Below are positions 34,849 through 47,077 of a stretch of 64,000 nucleotides of DNA, in pieces. Position 1 is the first letter of the stretch. Each line of letters begins with the position of its first letter. The notes beneath the pieces were generated by a model that had not been told where the DNA came from, ran no database searches, and worked only from the letters and a program-made list of their open reading frames with translations. Both the position numbers and the translations under genes were made by a program. The DNA is from Tricholoma matsutake (lineage: Eukaryota; Basidiomycota; Agaricomycetes; Agaricales; Tricholomataceae), in assembly GCA_026075535.2 (NCBI GenBank), contig AP026540.1:11966001-12030000 (forward strand), in the 5' to 3' direction.

Positions 34849-35960
34849 TCGCTGCGAATAGGAAAATCCTGCTCCTCTACAACTTCCAGCTTAACCTCCT
34901 CTGCAACTTGATCCTTCGCTTCCTCAACATCTACAAGTGCCAACAAATCTTGCAGGAGTTCGTCTCGTCCCTCGGGGGTGAGCATGCGGATATCCTGACG
35001 ATGGGGACACGCTCCAGCCCTGTGTCCAGGTTCCCCACAACGGTAGCAGAGATCCAACTTACGTGCACGGCTGCAGGCTGCATCAACATCCATTGGTACT
35101 GGGACATTGACGGCTGGTGTGGGAGTTTGACGAGCAGGAATGGGGTTAGGGCGGGGGAGGCTTCGATTGAAGGTGTAGGGTGTATGAGTGGTAGTTGGAG
35201 CATGGAATGCAGCATTAAACGCTGCATTTGTGAGTCGGTTCTTGTCACAGAGTGAAGCAGCTTCATACCAAGCAAGGATATTATCGTCCGCTGGGCGCCC
35301 TTCCAACATCTGTGCAATCTGGTCCTGAATTTCTCGGTTGAGCCCCCATCAGAACTTCACCACCACTGGTAACCCACTCCCATACCCTGCCATGTCCACC
35401 AAATCCTTGAACTCATCGATATAGTCGTCCACGGATCGACGTCCCTGGTGGTAAGTGGATGACTCAAGTCATGTCACTGCTCGGTGGCGTTCATTGAGGG
35501 GGCAGAAGTGGCGTACGAACTCAGCTCGAAAGTCACCCCAAGTGGAGAAAGGTAGAGAACCGAGTTCTTTAGTTTGACGTAGGATACGGTCCACATAGAG
35601 ATAGGCGCGTTCAGATTTCATGTATGTGAAGGCCCAATAAATTTTTGCAGCCTCATCGACGAATTGATGCGACTGGAGACTAATGTATAACTCACAGGAA
35701 TTAAGGAATGCACGTCCCTGCGCACGTGCACCATTAAATTCGGCGGGGGGGGACGGTTTGATCTGGGCACGTTCCTTAGTGGACGCGTTTGGCAAAACGT
35801 CGTTGTTGGGTGCGCTTGGAGTCGTGAAGGGGGAACTATTAGTCGTAGGGTTAGCCTGGAGGGTCCTAACAAAGTTTTCAATCGTAGATTTAAGCGAGTC
35901 GATTTGCGCGCGCATTCCGGAAACGTCGCTTTCAAGCGCGTTTGGCGAAAATGGCGGCAT
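34845..35960 (-). pseudogene. Chromovirus gag, interrupted
   Basis: Read from 35960: an N-terminal helical segment (SGMRAQIDSLKSTIENFVR), a retrotransposon gag core (FVDEAAKIYWAFTYMKSERA, then WGDFRAEFVRHFCP), and a single CCHC zinc knuckle (CYRCGEPGHRAGAC near 35030) that would bind RNA. In-frame TGA codons lie at 35469-35471 and 35349-35351. The truncated copy at 11-14 kb has CGA and CAA at these two places, so each stop arose from CGA. Confidence 0.88.
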
Positions 35961-36090
35961 GATAAAGGCGAGAGTATCTGGAACGGTGTGTAGGGACTCT
36001 GTGGAGCTTTGGGAAGCGTCATCCAGTCCGTACCTGCCTATTTTGGGCAGCGCGTTCGCGATTTTCGGGCCTTAGGGGAGAGTTTTCTAC

Positions 36091-36515
36091 TATAAGGGCA
36101 ACCTGAGCCTCTAGCAAAGGGAAATCCGAAGTTAAATTATACTACATAATACAGGCATTGGGGACACACCTAGCAAAGGGAAATCCAAAGAGAAAACTCT
36201 AAGGATCCCCTTGCTGATGCCCAGTATATGTGAAGACGACAAAAATCAAATATAACCTAAAAATAGAAAAAGGCGGAGATAGGCGGATCAAGGCCGCCGA
36301 ATGACATCATACCAAGGGGTATGTGTCGGAAGGGGTACTCCGCCTCTAAATATAAAAGTGTCAACATATACAAACATGATAGCAAGGGAAAATTAGTAAT
36401 AAAATCCGGAAAAATCATAGAAAATGAAGAATAGAAGGAAATGAGGTGGGGAAAAATATGGGACGAACATAAAAAATAGGAAAAACACACAGGGCACCCC
36501 CCTAGTCCCCTTACA
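36091..36515 (-). repeat. Chromovirus 5' LTR
   Basis: 425 bp. It differs from the other LTR by two single-base length changes and one substitution (a CpG in this copy, TpG in the other). Confidence 0.93.
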
Positions 36516-36520
36516 GATTG

Positions 36521-39500
36521 GTCGTGAGGTAGACAGATACCAGATGCGTGGTGGCTGATGGGTGTCTCAGGCCTCTGAATATCTATGACGGCTTTGTCGA
36601 CCTCATAAGACGTGGGGGAAGTGTCTAGTACCTCTGTGTTGTTTTGATTGGCTGCGCTAGGATGGGTTGTTTCGATTGGTCATTGTCGTTTTGTTCAAGC
36701 AAAAGGTTCGAGTCAAAGCTGTTCTGAAACATGTTTGGGCTAGTCATCAATTTTTTTTTTTTTTTTTTTTTTTGGTGGAATGCTTGAGCCCGAAGCTCCG
36801 GTCAACTCCGACAACTGACAAGGTCAGCATGGAAGGATGCGCTGAGTTAGGGAAATCATTGCTGAAGACCCAAAAATATCACCTAGGGGAAATACCTTTA
36901 CATATGCTACCATGTGCCAGCAGTGTTGGACTCGCCATCTCAAAGATTATAGGATAGGGCCATGGCCCTAAACTATTATCTATTCCGCCCCAGAGGGCAG
37001 CGAGATGAAATACCAACTAAAACCCCTTGCTGCCAGATCCAGTTATTCAGCAGACTGTCTTCATCCTTTAGGACTCCACTCCAGGTTTGGAGTATAATTC
37101 CCTGTGTCAGAGCACTTCTGTCTTGCAGCTTCCTGTTTGTGGACAGGATGTCTAAGTGTAGTCATCGGTTTACTTGTGCTACCCATCTATTGTGGATCTC
37201 GTCTGGTGAGTGGAACTTGTCTGGAACCCCTTCGAAGAACAAAATCATTACCAAGATTAATAGCCCCTCTTGGTATTGTATTTGTTTCCTCATCCAGATC
37301 AGGATATATGGCTTTTATTGCATTAACTTGGGATCGCTGCAGACCTCATTGTGACAGATTTGCATAGGGATTAGAAGGCTGACAAATCTCTGCAACCAAG
37401 TTTCCAATAGTTCTCTCCATTGTCCATTGTGAAGAACAAATTCCAGGCCCAATTCAAACAGTTTCAGGTGCAAGATGTGTTAGAGCATGAATACTCTGCT
37501 GCACAAAATGAAGTCTTTCTGGACGCCGCTGACAGTAGAGGACTTCAATTTCACTACAAAAGTCATTGATGGGATAGATAGAAGAGGATTCATTGCATAG
37601 GCCATCAGCAGGACCGAAGGCGGTTCATGGGTAACAAGTGAGATATGTGCAATATGCAATCCTGATCACACCATTCATCATCATCACTCTCTTGAACATC
37701 CTGCCTCCAGTTCTCGATAGATTACCTTCATCTCTCTTGCATTCTATGAAATACACTTCCCTAATTCTATCCCCATCCTCTGATCAATAGCTCATTGTGT
37801 CACTGTTGAGCTATGTTCGAGTTATTGCCTTTTTTGGAACACTTGCTTCAACCTACCTCTCTAGTGTATGGCATGGCCTCTCCTGCTATCTGGATGGACT
37901 ATAGCTCAAGGGAATTTCATAAGATATATTACTATGCACTATTTTATGTACCATATTGAGAAGCTGAAGCTCTGCTGGCCTTTGGTGAGTGAGTATAACC
38001 TATCTTAATATATTGACTCTCCTTCCCTCTTGTACAGACTCATGGACCATTCCAAGGTGTTAATTCTACTTACCTTGGTATGCTCATACATGTTGCCAAT
38101 AATGGGTACCATGACCTGGTGTTGAGTAACAAGGAGATTAGGTGAGTAGGTGTAGATCCTACTCTGTAGCTCGAAGTATTGACTATCATATAATTGACTT
38201 GTAGGCTATAAATATAGGGTAGGTGACTACCCTAACTGCTCAGAAGGAGATTTGGACAATAGGAAACGTGCGTGACCAATTATGAACAAAGTTCTGTTCT
38301 GTTGATGGGAAACCCATGCCCCTGTGAGCCAGGACCTCAGTCCCATCTCATTAGACATACAGACCTTTTATTTAATTCACCTATAGACCTGGAAAACGAA
38401 GAAAGCGAACACTTTTGTGCCACAGATCTCATGCAGCAAGTATTCCTCCTCCCCACCCCTAGTTCGCTTTTTTGACCATCTTATCCCATGTAGCTTTAAT
38501 GGTAGGCTCTCCCCATAGTTTGTAAGGTCTCTATTATACATTTATGATGCTCGTTCATGCAGTGGGATGAACAGGAGAGCTGGTGAGTCACCATCTCTGA
38601 TATCACACTAACACATAATTTGACATCCACCCACTGGCCCCTTAGTCTCTATACTTGGTATACCACTCTATATGGTACCCTTACACCCTTTTGGCTGTAC
38701 AACTTTGGTCCTGATCCACATGCCAGCTCAGCAGTGGGTACCCTCTCCTCCTCCCCTACATTTTCGCTTTTTTCCCACTGTGGTCACTGCCTTATGGGCT
38801 AGAACACTTATCCCTGTTGTGTACACAGACCTTGACATGATTTTATTGGCCTGGATATCAAGGGAGAGCCTCATGCATAAGTACAACAATCTCTCATTCT
38901 CACTTCAAGAAGGTAGTGCTTATCAGGGCAGGTAAAGCGGAAAGGATGGCAGGTAGTCATTCTATGTACACATGTAGTTAATGTAAGCAAAAGAAACCAA
39001 GGGAAATGGGGCAGAATGAAGGAAATAGTGAGCTCGCTGTCAGAGACAGTGAGCACAACGTTAGCCAACGTGGGTGGACATAAGCCAACAGTGATGGGAG
39101 AAATTGATGGCCTTGATGGTGACAGTAGCCGATGACACTGATGGCAGGTACTGATGTCCGGCACATGCTGTAGATGTCTTGGAGGAGTCTACACTATATT
39201 TATTCAAGGTTTATCGGAGGAGGGCCATACACATTTAATTCCCTCTTATTAGAGGACCTCATATGTAGCTCCACCTCTAATAAGAGGTGATTGGTGGGAT
39301 TATCAGGTGCAGGAAAGACTCCTATTACAGTTGCTAGTCCTCAGATAATCGTAGTAATAATGCTATTTGTCCAAGTTCAGCTGATGTGCACATGGTGCTG
39401 TCTTTACTGGAAAGTACTTTGCATACTTCATGAACACTGCTTGGGCACTCATTCCGTAGTCCACTTTACCCAAGTACCCTGCTTCAACAGCTTCTCCAAT

Positions 39501-39590
39501 TGTTGCATACCCTGTCTCTGATGTCTGGTACATGGTTGCCTGGTTGAAGTACACCAGGCTTTCTCGACTGCATTCATCACCTGCTGTGAT
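36521..39590. other. Gene-poor stretch
   Basis: No gene can be supported. A run of 20 or more T lies near 36750-36773. Plus frames at 36667-37367, 38272-38475 and 38620-38935 have no domain. A minus frame at 39363-39689 has a protein-like run (YQTSETGYATIGEAVEAGYL, then KVDYGMSAQAVFMKYAKYFP) that I cannot place and that may be a gene fragment. Confidence 0.3.
39243..39286. repeat. 13-bp perfect inverted repeat
   Basis: CTCTTATTAGAGG (39243-39255) and its exact complement CCTCTAATAAGAG (39274-39286) are separated by 18 bases. It may be the fold of a small element end or a stem-loop; no flanking duplication is visible. Confidence 0.6.
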
Positions 39591-39969
39591 AGGCCTAGGG
39601 TGTAGCACAGGTATGGGTAAACCCGCGGTAAACAGCCCACAGGTTGGACAGGTACGGGTATGGTTGCCAAAATGCCGGACCTGTGACATACCATACCCAT
39701 TTTGGTGGTGTGACGGGTATTGACGGGTTGCTTGAGTTGCTGGATCCGGCAGTTGCCAAACTACCGATCGACTTCAGATTTCTGGTTCCTCTTCACCCAT
39801 GGGTGTTGCCCATTGTAATAGTAAGTTTTTTGTTTCTTTCAACTAACTAAATGTGCTCTTTTCTAGGGTACAGTGTCAGCTCAACAACAGTAAGTTGTTT
39901 ATTTCTTTCAATTAACTAACTGTTTCTTTTTTCTAAAGGTTCTATCTATGACATCTGGAAATCGGCAGG

Positions 39970-40270
39970 GGTCTGGTATGACTAGACAGATTTGATCAAT
40001 GATTAACACTCCGCCATCAGTAGATAAGATTTTATCTAGCCTTAAAACATCATCCAACACAGATGACAATGGGTCAGCCGCCGACACTTTTTCTGACAGA
40101 ATTGCAGTGAATGACAGGGATCTGGTATGACTAGACAGATTTGATCACCAATTAACACTCCACAATCAATAGATAAAATTTGGGCAGGCCTTAAAAGATG
40201 GTCAAACAAATATGAAGAGGGGTCAGACACTTTAACAGGATTGTGCTGTACGATATTGTTATATCATAGC
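39970..40270. repeat. 150-bp tandem duplication
   Basis: TCTGGTATGACTAGACAGAT begins near 39970 and again near 40120, with the following sequence (TTGATCA, then AATTAACACTCC or a variant) repeated. Two units of about 150 bases. Confidence 0.8.
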
Positions 40271-40279
40271 ATACAATTG

Positions 40280-40850
40280 TTCAAGCACAAGAAATGATTT
40301 TAGCTGGAACAACATCCTTTCTAGAGATTATCCAGACCTTAACATGTGCTATCATCCTTCCTAGAGTTTGTAGTTTGCTGACCAGATACTCAGATACTTT
40401 CAGGAAACGTTCAGGAACTGATGCTTGTACTCCCAGAATTGGAATGTATGATTTTTGTATATCCCAACATGCAATTGTTCAAGTGGAAGAAATGATTATA
40501 TCTGCCATTTCCTCTATATCTCATTCTTCCTGGATCCTACCACTTGCTGGTAGGATACTCAGATACTTGCAGGAGATGTTCAGGAACTGACATTTGGACT
40601 AACAGAATTGGAATGTATGATTTTTGTATATCCCAATACACAATTATTCAAGTGGAAGAAATGATTTTATCCGGCATTTCCTATATATCCCATTCTTCCT
40701 GGTGGCTACCACTTGCTGATAAGATACTCAGATACTTGCAGGAGATATACAGGAACTGACGCTTGTGCTAACAGAATTGCAACATATGATTTTTGTATAT
40801 CCTAACAGAGAGTTGTTCAGGTGGAAGAAATGATATTATCTGTCATTTTG
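40280..40850. repeat. 169-bp tandem repeat, about 3.3 units
   Basis: GGAATGTATGATTTTTGTAT or a variant recurs at 40441, 40610 and 40779, a period of 169. Units share GGAAGAAATGATTTTATC and CTTGCTGGTAGGATACTCAG-like segments. No coding capacity. Confidence 0.9.
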
Positions 40851-41729
40851 TAATGATCTCTGGTATGTCTTGAGGAATGACAATACATGTTGTTGGTGTA
40901 ATGGAAAGGGGTGCCTAGATGACAGACACCATGTTGAGCTCCTCAGTTCAAATACCCCACCCATTGGAGGGCTCAGAGATAGAGGGGGGGAGGAGATAAT
41001 TGAATGCGATGGAAGAAATAGTTTTATCTGCTACATCTCATTCTTCCTGAATATGGTGAATTCATTCCTGTCCTGTTTCATGAAAGAAAGAAAAAAGAGA
41101 TGATATTTAACACAATGTACCTTTAGGGTGAAATAATCGCCTTGAGCCCAAACTACTCAATTTCTTTGATATCATTGCAGGGGTTCTCACATGTGCTGAC
41201 ATCCTCTTGGGGTGGCCATCGCCAATAGCGTACACTGGCCAGCCTTCTCATCCCATCTCAATGTCATTCAGCATAATGACTGCCACATTCCTGCACCACT
41301 CCTGCATTGGTTGTCAGGATCCAAATGAGGGACAACAAGCTTGCAGGGTATTTTAGTGTAAAGCAGGTCATGATGGTGTGTGTGATGTCCAGGATGACTC
41401 AAATGTGAGACAACCTGGGCCATCACACCACCCCACATTCCCTGGCAATGCACTACGGTCTGGAAACTTGTAATGAGGCGAAGGAGCAATGGAACTGGGC
41501 CAGGTACGAGGAACTTTGCTATGAAAGTCAAGTTTGATGAAGAAAACTTTGGCAAGGCAGAATCACAAGCATGCCGGTGTTGGACCGACACCACCCAGGC
41601 TGTTCCCTGCGATATCACCTCCGTGTCTGACGAACTCCACATCCAAGCCAAGTTATTGGGTTATTCTGAGCTTGCAATGAAAAGTTTCACGCGCCAAATC
41701 CAACTCAAGATGGGTCATTCGCGTCGTTG

Positions 41730-42260
41730 GCCATGGCTATGGGTGGGAGTGAGTTTCGTTTGAAGGCTTGATCTTCTTCTTCTGAAAGCAGATCTGGCAG
41801 TGTGATCAATAAGTAGTAGCATCAACACAGAATATGTATAAAATGATAAAGAAATGCATTGAAACGCAAAATTCGTAAACACACCTAATAGCTCAGTCCC
41901 TAACATCCTGCATTGCTTCAAAGCATCGACACAGAATAGGTATAAAATGATAAGGAAACACATTGAAATGCAAAATTCGTAAACACACCTAATAGTCCAG
42001 TCCCTAACATCCTGCGGACCCCGGCTGGCCATGGCAAAGGAGTACCAAATCTCATGTGCCAGTGGTTGGATAGGGAGGTTTGAGTGGCCGCTGACTCGGA
42101 TGAGGCTGAGGGAATGATGATTGATGCCCCAGAGGAAACTCGATAACAATGCCAAGCTCCCATAGGACAAGGTGGGCACTGCACTGTGATGTTGAATCTG
42201 AAAACTTTCCGCTAGGTTCATAAATGTAGTGGCTACTTGAAAGAAATGATTCACTAGTTC
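41730..42260 (-). pseudogene. TET/JBP-like dioxygenase C-terminal remnant
   Basis: On the minus strand, 42200-42000 matches the part of the 59.2-60.9 kb gene that encodes the strand before the second metal-binding His and the motif after it (VIEFP, then SIIIP, SGHSNLPIQP and HEIWYSF), with frame changes. To the left, 41820-41911 and 41927-42017 are a 107-bp-spaced tandem duplication inserted in the remnant. It is clearly dead. It lies left of the Plavaka-like gene and opposite in direction to the fuller copy. Confidence 0.7.
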
Positions 42261-42834
42261 TCGAACGCGGTCACAAACTCACCGAAGTCAGCTGCCACAC
42301 TGAGTCATTGCACCATTCATTGTAGAGCCATGGATTTGATAACAGGATGTCATTCCCAAAGTACTATATGCACCAGAATGGGGAAATGTAGGGCATTTGG
42401 TATAGTCAAATTGTGATTTGAAGAGGGATGTGTTTATTGCAAGGGATGGGTCTCCCCTGAAGTCGGGTTTGACACAATAAGCGTCTACATAAATCTCTGC
42501 AGCGTAACTGCTTGACTTCGTCCCCTCAAAGGGTCAGTGAGTGAAAATTCTTGCCAATGAGTGGCCTACTACTAGTAACAAATGTGAAGGAAAATTCTCA
42601 GGCTATTTCTGGTGCGACTTGATGTCGAGCACGGTGCCATGATAGGTACTAGTACAAGGCTATATATGGTGCATTGAGACCCTGATATTATTCCATAGCA
42701 GCGGTAAAACCTATAAGAGCAAAAATATGAATTAGACAAGGTAGACCTCCATGACAACCAGATAAAGAAAGTGCAAATGAATGTTACATACATAGATGTC
42801 CAATCTGAGCCGACACATGTTAAGAAATGTATGC

Positions 42835-45800
42835 CTAGTACATCCCAGTAAAATCTTCAGGCTCTCCATCGTCTTCTTCCCCCTCCCCATCCTCTACGTC
42901 ATCCATTTCAATGTCGTCCCACCCTTCCAAGTCAAGGTCTTCCAAACACAGCTCTGGTTTGTCCGACTCATAACCCATGTCACTACCTCTGTTGTTGTCC
43001 TGTGCAAGAGACTCTCCCAATGCTTCCTGCAGCCCCAGATCTGGAGCCTGAGTTTCTTGGGCATCCTCAGTCAGATTGGAAACGCAGCCTGAAGTGAGTG
43101 CTGACTGATGTGCATGAAAGTGGCCAACACCCAGCCCCCAGTGGTAGTGCATGAGAAGATCCCTGTCAGAGAACCTAGGGGAATAGAATGAAATCAGAAG
43201 TAGCAAGTAAGCAATAAACACACCAGTTAACATAGTATTGATTGTAATCTTTACTATCCTTGGCGCAGTGCGAGATGCCAATCCCATCCGCTCGTTGTTT
43301 TCCTTTTGCAAAGGCTGGTAAGATGTGACACCCACACAGGACATCTTTTGGATCCACAAAACCGAAAGAACAATTTTTGTTCATAGGAGGGAAGTGGACA
43401 GAGTCTAGCTTGGAATTACTCCACCCTGAAGACCCTGGATTAACAACCTCAAACCATCGCACCCACAAAAAATCGAAGCGGCGAGCTTCAAAATCACACA
43501 TGCCAGGCCCAGTATAGATCACGTTTATGTGATATCCGCCGAGGACCTGTGCATACAAGAAATGATGTGGATTCAAACTCTCCACATCATTGGCAAGAAG
43601 CATGACGTTACAACGAGATGTCCCTGGGTTAACAATGTCAGTCCCATGCCGAACGTCATAAGTGGTAAAGTGGAATTGAATAAGCTTGTGGTGGTATATG
43701 CAGTCATTCTTCAAGAACACAAAATTGCATGGATTTCCATCGGGGCTATGAAATAGTCCAGTATCTGAGCCTGTTCTGAAGCTGGAAGGCTCTGAAAGCA
43801 ATTCAGCTTCCTGGAGCAATGCTGTTTGGATTCGGGGAAGTAGATGCTCTCTTAACTTTGGTAAGAAATTCTGTGTGAGGGGTTAGTACAAATCAGCAGA
43901 AGAATACAAAGATTGTTCACCTTGATTGCGGGATCACCCTTGTTCTTTTGTAGGAAGGTCGGTATGTGTACAGAACATTTCTGTGACTTTCCTATGTTGT
44001 ACTATACCCCAGGGTCATGTGTAACATCCTCTGGCTCTATTTCTGAGGATGGGCTAAGGCGTTGATGATCCATCCTCTTGCGGATCATGCTGATACGGCG
44101 CTCTCGTCGCTCAATCCTTGATATTTGCTGTGGTATTGATCGGCCCCTAGACCGAAGTGACTGAGTTTTGGATGTTCAGTGCTCGAGCTCACTCTGATGC
44201 CCACTGCCACAGTAAGCAATGTTACACAAAATATCATGTAAAAGCTTACTGATTGAGTGGAATATGAGTCAGTTGTACCGAAGCGCCAGATGGTGTCAAC
44301 ATAGTCGCCGAGTGCATGGTACTTATAAGTCCTCAGATTGAGCTTCTTCTGCTTCCATGCATTACTGGTCCTCTTGATCTGGACACCACATTAATTGCGG
44401 ATTTCTCCTGACGTCGTTGCCGAGCAGCATGCTCGCATTCCAATTCTCGAGTCTCGAATGCTTCACATGTCTTTTCCTCAAATGTGCATAGGCTGTTTCC
44501 CAGAGATGTAGTGACACGGGATAAAATGTCCAGAGTCGCATCCATGTGCATGCCGAGCTTGGAAAGACCATGCCAGTGGGCTAATTCAAATAAGAGCTTG
44601 AGAACATATGTATTGTGGGGTTCAGGCAGAAGACCATGAAAAATGGATATAGCACACTATGTGAATGATATCAGTCAAGTCGAGAATACTAGCAATAACA
44701 CCCACTTGTAACATATCCTCATAATCATGAGCAGTCATCTTCTTCAATTCTGACTGGTTCGACCTTATTTTTCTTATGCCATCAACCCCGAAAGGAGGAA
44801 TCTCTCAAAATCTAATGGAAATATCAGTACCAAGCCTTCTGAGGCTTCGAACGATACTTGCCATCTATCTAACTCGTGCTTGAGGCTTTCATTTTGGCAA
44901 TCTAGAATGCGTAGTAGATGTATGAAAACTGCCTTCCAGACACCGAGCTCAACCTCATGCATGAGATCCACAATGAGCATGCCGAACGTATTGAAACCAA
45001 ATGGCGCCAGCTTGCTTGAAAATGCACACTGATAAAGCATGAGCATTAAAGTCAATCATCAGAGAGGTAAGAAGGTCATACTGCTGTTGGAACAAGAGAA
45101 TCTTCTTGTAGGAGATCTTCCACTGCTGTACTATCAACCACATAACCCTGCTCATATATCTTCTCGCGTGCTGTCTCAACATGATTACGCCGTTTCACAT
45201 CATCAATCCGGGCGAGAGTCCTGCACTGTGTCATATCTCGACGCATCCCCATATTGGCAACACGATCTAACGGTATGAGACAACGAGGACAAGGGCACCG
45301 ACCAAGATTACGAATGCTAGCTATAAGAATTCTTTCAAAACTTTGAGTTAAAGACACCGGCATTCAAAAGAATCTTGGCTTACTTCTCCTTGTAGTCCGC
45401 AGAATATGTAAATATATGAGGGTAAAAGTGATGCTGAATGCCATCACAACACATAATCACAATTCCATGCTCATAAGCTTCCAGGAATTCATCATCAAGG
45501 ATGATCTCCCACTGAGCATTATAGATTTCTCGATGACAATAGGCCATGAATGCTCCGTTTGGGCCCTTTCCACCCAGGCACTCTGTGGCGAAGGCTTTAA
45601 ATGCATCTGGGAGCTGTCATTCAAAAAGGAATGAGGATCACATACTAGCGCAAAGTTAATGAGGTCCTACTCACCGTCTCTAGGTAGGCGATGTGCTCAA
45701 ATGCTTGACAGGAGGGCTTTGACCTTCTGTCCTTCGACTCGTTCCCCATTGCAAGATAAATTGGCCATAGTTTAGCGGTGCTGAATGCTGAGAGCTGAGT

Positions 45801-47077
45801 ACCATCTGAGGTGAACATAAGACCCACTACAACTCTCTGAAGGTCGCATCCCGGCTCTCTGGGAGAATCCTGAAGGTCATGGTGAGCCTCAATGAATGCC
45901 TCTGAAGTGTAGAGTTCTCCGTGAGCTTTGACTGGTTTAGAAGCTTCAGTTGGTTGCCAAAATAACTCATACAGCTCGAAATGGAGGTGTGGATGGTTAG
46001 AGGGATGCATAATTTTCTCCCTAATCACCAACACCAGCTTGCGGCGATGAAGCATTCCCACATCGAACTCCTTTTGCCCTGGATGCAGAGACCTTCTGGG
46101 GAATGGAACCTTGATCTTGATTGGGGTTTTAACCCACCCGCTGTTATCCTCTTCATCCTCCCAGCCTTCATCGTTCGAGGGGTTGCACAGCTGATCTTTG
46201 CTCAGCTGCACATTAATAAGCCGCCAGTTTGTCCCTGAAACATCCTCAGGTTGAAAGTTTGGATGCCCGACTATCTTGATGAGATCCTGAAAGCCAGATT
46301 GTGTTTTCTTTAACCCGCCATTCCAATACCATTCTCCTAGTAAAAACGATGACTGATTCGGATATGGGTGGTAAGAGTCAGCTGGATGGTCAGGGAAAGT
46401 ATCCGGGGATGTATCCATCAGGTCATCGCGCGTTATATTCTCATTGGGATCGTGGCCTGGGAAATGAGTTGCATGATACTGCCGGAAAAGGCCAAATTTA
46501 TTCCATATGGTTTTCAGCAGTCTCCTGACATGGGAATAAACATTTGGGGGTTGCTCGGATGAGGGTGATGCTGGTATGGTAGCTGGAGACGCGGTCGGTG
46601 TGCATTCCAATGCTTCTGGTTGAGGAGCTGGAGGAAGTGCTGCTGGAGGTTCAGGTAGTATATCCTGGTAGTGCTTGGGTAGTTGGCAGTTTTCCTGGTG
46701 ACCCCTGCGCTCTGCCAGTGGTTGATCCAAGTCTTTGTCGTTCATGGAGGCACTCTAACCAGTATAATAGTGATTCAATGAGCAATGAGCTGCACCAACA
46801 TCATAAGTCTTACTTCATTTTGCATGGCAAGTGCAACATTGTTTAATTCTTGTTCAATAGCTACATTCTGGTCCGTAGGGCTTTCTGCAGTGGTGCTTTG
46901 CATTACTTCCATTTTTTGACGCTTCTTGGACTGCCAGACCTCTTTAGCTTTCTCCAGACCACTGGAAAGCCATTTCTTTGTCTTCTGGCAACTACGCTTG
47001 TGAAAAGTATAGGCTTGTAGTACAGAGAATGTGCGCCTGCAAACACAGACTTGACACCAGGCTGGTGGCAGGTCCAT
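42835..47077 (-). pseudogene. Plavaka-type (CACTA-like) DDE transposase
   Basis: Minus-strand exons include 47077-46814, 46754-45675, 45613-45384, 45340-45082 and 45028 onward, then parts near 44790-44700, 44640-44250, 44220-43920, 43890-43200 and 43175-42835. An N-terminal C2H2-like finger (CQVCVCRRTFSVLQAYTFHK) precedes the transposase: SFLLGEWYWNGGLKKTQSGF near 46330, FTSDGTQLSAFSTAKLWPIY near 45790 (first catalytic Asp), CCDGIQHHFYPHIFTYSADY near 45440, CPCPRCLIP near 45280, DLMHEVELGVWKAVFIHLL near 44950 (catalytic Glu region), a C-terminal beta-rich part (TTYDVRHGTDIVNPGTS near 43650) and DRDLLMHYHWGLGVGHFHAH. It would cut and paste its own element. In-frame stops at 44176-44178 (TGA) and 44002-44004 (TAG), plus unresolved junctions near 44800 and 44390, suggest it is dead. 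I could not find the TIRs. Confidence 0.8.

Larger units (their letters stand above)
30507..36515 (-). mobile_element. Complete Ty3/gypsy chromovirus, defective
   Basis: A 6.0-kb element bounded by LTRs (30507-30933 and 36091-36515) and 5-bp duplications GATTG (30502-30506 and 36516-36520). On the minus strand the order is 5' LTR, gag, protease, RT, RNase H, integrase, chromodomain, purine tract, 3' LTR. No tRNA-type primer site follows the 5' LTR. Instead AGAAAACTCT (minus strand, 36088-36079) is complementary to AGAGTTTTCT inside the LTR, as in self-priming Tf1/sushi elements. The LTRs differ at only three places, so insertion is recent, yet gag and pol carry several stops and a frameshift. 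Confidence 0.93.

Noticed and set aside
36750..36773. Poly-T run as a LINE or SINE tail
   Set aside because: No element body or target duplication can be seen on either side; slippage is sufficient.
39594..39760. End of another hAT element (TAGGGTGTAGCACAGG start with GGGTA/TACCC repeats)
   Set aside because: No matching inverted end or 8-bp duplication could be located, so I do not call it.
41473..41763. Plus-strand 96-codon frame
   Set aside because: No domain is visible and it partly overlaps the antisense of the TET/JBP remnant region.
42835..47077. KDZ-family transposase
   Set aside because: The order of motifs (C2H2-like start, LLGEWYWNGG, DLMHEVELGVW, C-terminal MHYHWGLGVGH) fits Plavaka rather than the CxC-type domains of KDZ elements.
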